Assembly (NCBI GenBank): GCA_016463365.1
Contig: JAEMRJ010000113.1
Location: forward strand, 1 to 7,028
Length of the DNA stretch: 7,028 bases
Direction of reading: 5' to 3'
DNA from: Thermoleophilaceae bacterium
GTDB lineage: Bacteria; Actinomycetota; Thermoleophilia; Solirubrobacterales; JACPNS01
Below are positions 6,037-7,028 of the stretch, in pieces. The stretch's first letter is position 1; the number at the start of each line of letters is the position of its first letter. Position numbers and translations under genes: made by a program. The notes below the pieces were generated by a model, which saw nothing but the letters and a program-made list of their open reading frames with translations, made no database searches and had not been told where the DNA came from.

Positions 6037-7028
6037 GGCGCGGGCGCTGAGCGCCTCGTCGTAGAGCGCTTCAAGTCGCGGCACGAACGCCGCCTCGCTG
6101 TAGCGCTCGCGAGCGCGTTCGAGCGCGCTCGCTCCGACGGCAGAGCGCTTCGCGCGATCATCGAACAGGCGGCGCATGACAGCGGCCAGCGCCGACGCAT
6201 CGCCCGCGGGCGTGACCAGCTCCGACTCTGTCAGCTCGGGCAGTCCGCCGCGATCGCTGGTCAGGAGCGGCAGACCTGCCGCCAACGATTCGAGCGCCGA
6301 CAGCGGCAACACCTCACGCCATTCCGAAGGCACGATTGCAAATGCCGCGCCCATGCGCGCGGCGACCAGCGCCTGGCCATCGATCCGGCCGAGAAAATCC
6401 ACCGGCGCCCTGAGCTCATCCACCAGCTTGCGAGCGCGCAGAGCATCGGGGCCGTCGCCGGCCACGCGCAACGGAACGCCGGACTCGGCGGCCGCGGCGA
6501 TCGCCACGAGGATGCCCTTCTCACTCGAAATCCGCCCGACGAAGAGCGCGTACTCGCCGTCTGCGGCCTGCGACTCGCGGACGAACTCGCTGTCGGGGAG
6601 CCAGCTCGGCAGCACGGTCAGGGGCAGGTCAAGTCCCAGCCCTGCAAGATCGTCGCCGAGCTGCGCCACCGGCGCGGCAAACCGATCGACTTCCGCGATC
6701 AGCTGCGCCTGGTTGCGTGCAAGTCCGGCGGCGTAGACGGCCGCCTCGGGCAGCGACTGGCGGCAGTTGTGAATCAGACCGCGCGCCGTTTTGTGCGGCG
6801 CGCACTCGGTGCAGTCAGTGCCCGCGCGCCAGACCGTGCCGATCGCGCAGAAGAGGCGGTAATTGTGCAGGTGCAGGACCGTGGCCGCGCCTTCAGCGCG
6901 CGCGGCCGCCAGCGCGCGGTGGCCCAGCGTCGGATGCACGTTGTGCGCGTGGACGATGTTCGCACCACTCGCGCGAACCAGATCGCCGACCTGTTGCTCT
7001 TCCTGATCGTCGATCCGCAACACCGGCA
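6025..7028 (-). CDS. GT4-family glycosyltransferase, 5' end beyond window
   Basis: This is a GT-B fold, GT4-type glycosyltransferase, which moves a sugar from a nucleotide-sugar donor to an envelope or exopolysaccharide acceptor, usually at the inner face of the membrane. The frame stays open to the window edge. The visible part begins mid-domain, so roughly 75-100 N-terminal residues are missing. Numbering from the GTG codon at 7023: the acceptor domain shows IVHAHNVHPTLG (23-34) and LHLHNYRLFC (50-59), then Cys71-x2-Cys74 and Cys87, as in many HNYR-type GT4 enzymes. The donor domain has FVGRISSEKG (161-170), LRVAGDGPD (185-193), VDFLGRIDG (208-216), and the E-x7-E motif Glu237/Glu245 in EWREVLPLSALESLAAGLP, followed by SDRGGLPEL. 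The C-terminal helix is rich in Arg, Glu and Ala. Its end overlaps the convergent hydrolase gene by 12 bases. The family call is firm; donor sugar and acceptor are unknown. Confidence 0.92.
   Translation of the reverse strand, partial: PVLRIDDQEEQQVGDLVRASGANIVHAHNVHPTLGHRALAAARAEGAATVLHLHNYRLFCAIGTVWRAGTDCTECAPHKTARGLIHNCRQSLPEAAVYAAGLARNQAQLIAEVDRFAAPVAQLGDDLAGLGLDLPLTVLPSWLPDSEFVRESQAADGEYALFVGRISSEKGILVAIAAAAESGVPLRVAGDGPDALRARKLVDELRAPVDFLGRIDGQALVAARMGAAFAIVPSEWREVLPLSALESLAAGLPLLTSDRGGLPELTESELVTPAGDASALAAVMRRLFDDRAKRSAVGASALERARERYSEAAFVPRLEALYDEALSARASGR
6043..6055. terminator. Hairpin just after the hydrolase stop, weak terminator candidate
   Basis: GGCGC-TGA-GCGCC forms a five-bp all-GC stem with a three-base loop, seven bases past the hydrolase TGA (6034-6036). 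An alternative fold, GAGGCGC (6035-6041) with GCGCCTC (6051-6057), gives a seven-bp stem that takes in the stop codon. No T-tract follows, and the element lies inside the glycosyltransferase coding sequence on the other strand. It could trim or end the operon mRNA; this is inferred from structure only. Confidence 0.3.
6109..6132. repeat. Nine-bp GC-rich inverted repeat in glycosyltransferase 3' region
   Basis: GCGAGCGCG (6109-6117) and CGCGCTCGC (6124-6132) are perfect inverted arms around a six-base loop, TTCGAG. The same stretch also contains a perfect 14-base palindrome (6103-6116) and a perfect 12-base palindrome (6120-6131). On the minus strand it encodes the Leu-Glu-Arg-Ala-Arg-Glu-Arg helix, whose repeated Glu/Arg/Ala codons may explain it. 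It lies about 70 bases downstream of the hydrolase stop and could stabilise or end that transcript, but no T-tract is present. Confidence 0.4.

Noticed and set aside
1..7028. Mobile element, CRISPR array, tRNA or rRNA genes
   Set aside because: No direct-repeat arrays, terminal inverted repeats with a transposase, tRNA-like cloverleaf or rRNA segment was seen; nearly all of the window is covered by conventional coding sequence.

Overview
The window is about 7 kb of GC-rich, densely coded DNA with seven protein genes. The two longest gaps are 130 and 22 bases or less, and there are no RNA genes, insertion sequences or CRISPR arrays. GC-rich codon use, the glmU-prs pair, very short gaps, and starts with weak Shine-Dalgarno signals or a -10-like TANNNT about 12 bases upstream suggest an actinobacterium. 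A member of the Thermoleophilia (Solirubrobacterales-like) is my best guess, but the class-level call is weak because there is no rRNA or marker tree to lean on.

Layout from left to right: (1) a plus-strand pair, an amidase-signature amidohydrolase resembling 6-aminohexanoate cyclic-dimer hydrolase (NylA) (3-1475) and a small VOC/glyoxalase-fold protein (1486-1842). (2) A convergent minus-strand flavodoxin-fold NAD(P)H:FMN-type oxidoreductase (1843-2562). Its stop codon abuts the VOC stop with no spacer, and an 11-bp inverted repeat is centred exactly on that junction. (3) A 130-bp divergent intergenic region (2563-2692) with a plausible minus-strand promoter, a start signal for the plus strand, and several short dyads. 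(4) A plus-strand run of glmU (2693-4069), prs (4077-5135) and a haloalkane dehalogenase-like alpha/beta hydrolase (5140-6036), packed with 7- and 4-base gaps and so probably one operon. (5) A convergent minus-strand GT4 glycosyltransferase (6025-7028), cut by the window's right edge, whose end overlaps the hydrolase by 12 bases.

Functionally, glmU makes UDP-GlcNAc, the precursor of peptidoglycan and other envelope glycans, and prs makes PRPP for nucleotides, His, Trp and NAD. Both are core genes with intact catalytic residues. The flanking amidase, VOC protein, FMN reductase-like protein and dehalogenase-like hydrolase look like accessory catabolic or detoxification genes. No common pathway can be shown, and their substrates cannot be read from sequence. 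The glycosyltransferase probably belongs to an envelope or exopolysaccharide locus continuing to the right.

I did not find a new multi-gene system. The points most worth a second look are the junction-centred inverted repeat, a six-residue insertion in Prs, the Trp/Phe exchange in the cap-domain pocket of the dehalogenase-like protein, and the strong hairpins near the second convergent junction.
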